Shown here piece by piece: positions 5,578-5,806 of a stretch of 5,806 bases of DNA. Origin of the DNA: a bacterium (GTDB taxonomy: Bacteria > SZUA-182 > SZUA-191); assembly GCA_003230535.1 (NCBI GenBank), contig QIEW01000447.1, positions 1 to 5,806 on the forward strand, given 5' to 3'. Below the pieces are notes generated by a model. It made no database searches, was not told the origin of the DNA, and saw only the letters and a program-made list of their open reading frames with translations. A program made the position numbers and the translations under genes. Every line of letters begins with the position of its first letter. Within the stretch, counting starts at the first letter, position 1.

Positions 5578-5806
5578 ATGTGCGGGATAACCGGTATATA
5601 CAGTTTATCTGGGGAGCGGATACCACCGGCCAAGCTCCACTCCATGACCGAAATGCTCTCTTATCGCGGGCCGGATGATCATGGCTATGCCGTGTTTACT
5701 CCGGACGGACGGTCAATAGTAACCCGCAATCCTGAAGAGTTGGCCGGACATCCTGATATTGTTTTAGGGTTCGGACACCGGCGGCTTTCTATCTTGGATC
5801 TCTCCT
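5578..5806 (+). CDS. Asparagine synthetase (glutamine-hydrolysing) type amidotransferase, N-terminal part
   Basis: The first 76 codons of a class II glutamine amidotransferase of the AsnB family; the rest is off the right edge. Cys2 after Met1 (MCGITGIYSLSG) is the N-terminal nucleophile that releases ammonia from glutamine. YRGPDDHG (29-36) and GFGHRRLSILDLS (64-76) are the usual glutamine-site motifs. Full enzymes add an ATP-dependent synthetase domain that amidates aspartate or, in polysaccharide-cluster relatives, other carboxylates, often uronic-acid groups. The missing C-terminus prevents telling these apart, so no gene symbol is given. There is an insertion between the two motifs (TPDGRSIVTRNPEELAGHPDI), mildly longer than in E. 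coli AsnB. No good Shine-Dalgarno is present between the leader hairpin and ATG, so translation may depend on leader folding. Confidence 0.9.
   Translation, partial: MCGITGIYSLSGERIPPAKLHSMTEMLSYRGPDDHGYAVFTPDGRSIVTRNPEELAGHPDIVLGFGHRRLSILDLS

Noticed and set aside
1-5806. CRISPR array or toxin-antitoxin pair
   Set aside because: No regularly spaced short repeats and no small paired genes with ribosome sites were seen.

Overview
The window looks like a chromosomal stretch from a Gram-positive, clostridia-like anaerobe (Peptococcaceae or Moorella type is my guess). The grounds are consensus sigma-A promoters, intrinsic terminators, a TilS of Bacillus/Clostridium size, and an AdoCbl-type riboswitch with a terminator platform. 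Base composition is intermediate. The taxonomic guess is inference only.

Left part (1-2800). A polytopic GT-C type glycosyltransferase runs off the left edge on the minus strand. Divergent from it is a tRNA-Lys(UUU) with its own strong extended -10 promoter. Next comes a dead fragment of an IS3-family transposase. Its 5' part overlaps the 3' end of tilS, the minus-strand tRNA-Ile lysidine synthetase gene, which has its own promoter near 2790.

Right part (2800-5806), all on the plus strand. A 105-107 nt leader sequence occurs twice. Copy 1 (2921-3027) lies just ahead of an SGNH/GDSL-hydrolase gene. Copy 2 (5464-5568) lies just ahead of a glutamine-dependent asparagine synthetase-type gene that runs off the right edge. 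The hydrolase carries a frameshift about 170 nt after its start. The long open frame starting at 2907 is therefore misleading: its first 100 or so codons are an out-of-frame reading of the leader and of the true N-terminus.

Between the two leaders lies a clear cobalamin riboswitch (aptamer 4661-4835, terminator 4920-4966) with no gene behind it. About 340 nt further on there is a very strong second terminator. The space between holds two adjacent but different palindromic MITE/REP-like elements and no credible ORF.

How it fits together: GT-C glycosyltransferases, SGNH acyl-hydrolases and asparagine synthetase-like amidotransferases are all common in surface polysaccharide loci. The duplicated leader could place the hydrolase and the amidotransferase under one signal. 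The most interesting items are the twin leader, which I cannot match to a known riboswitch class, and the orphan cobalamin riboswitch, which may drive a B12-controlled non-coding RNA or be the remains of a lost gene.
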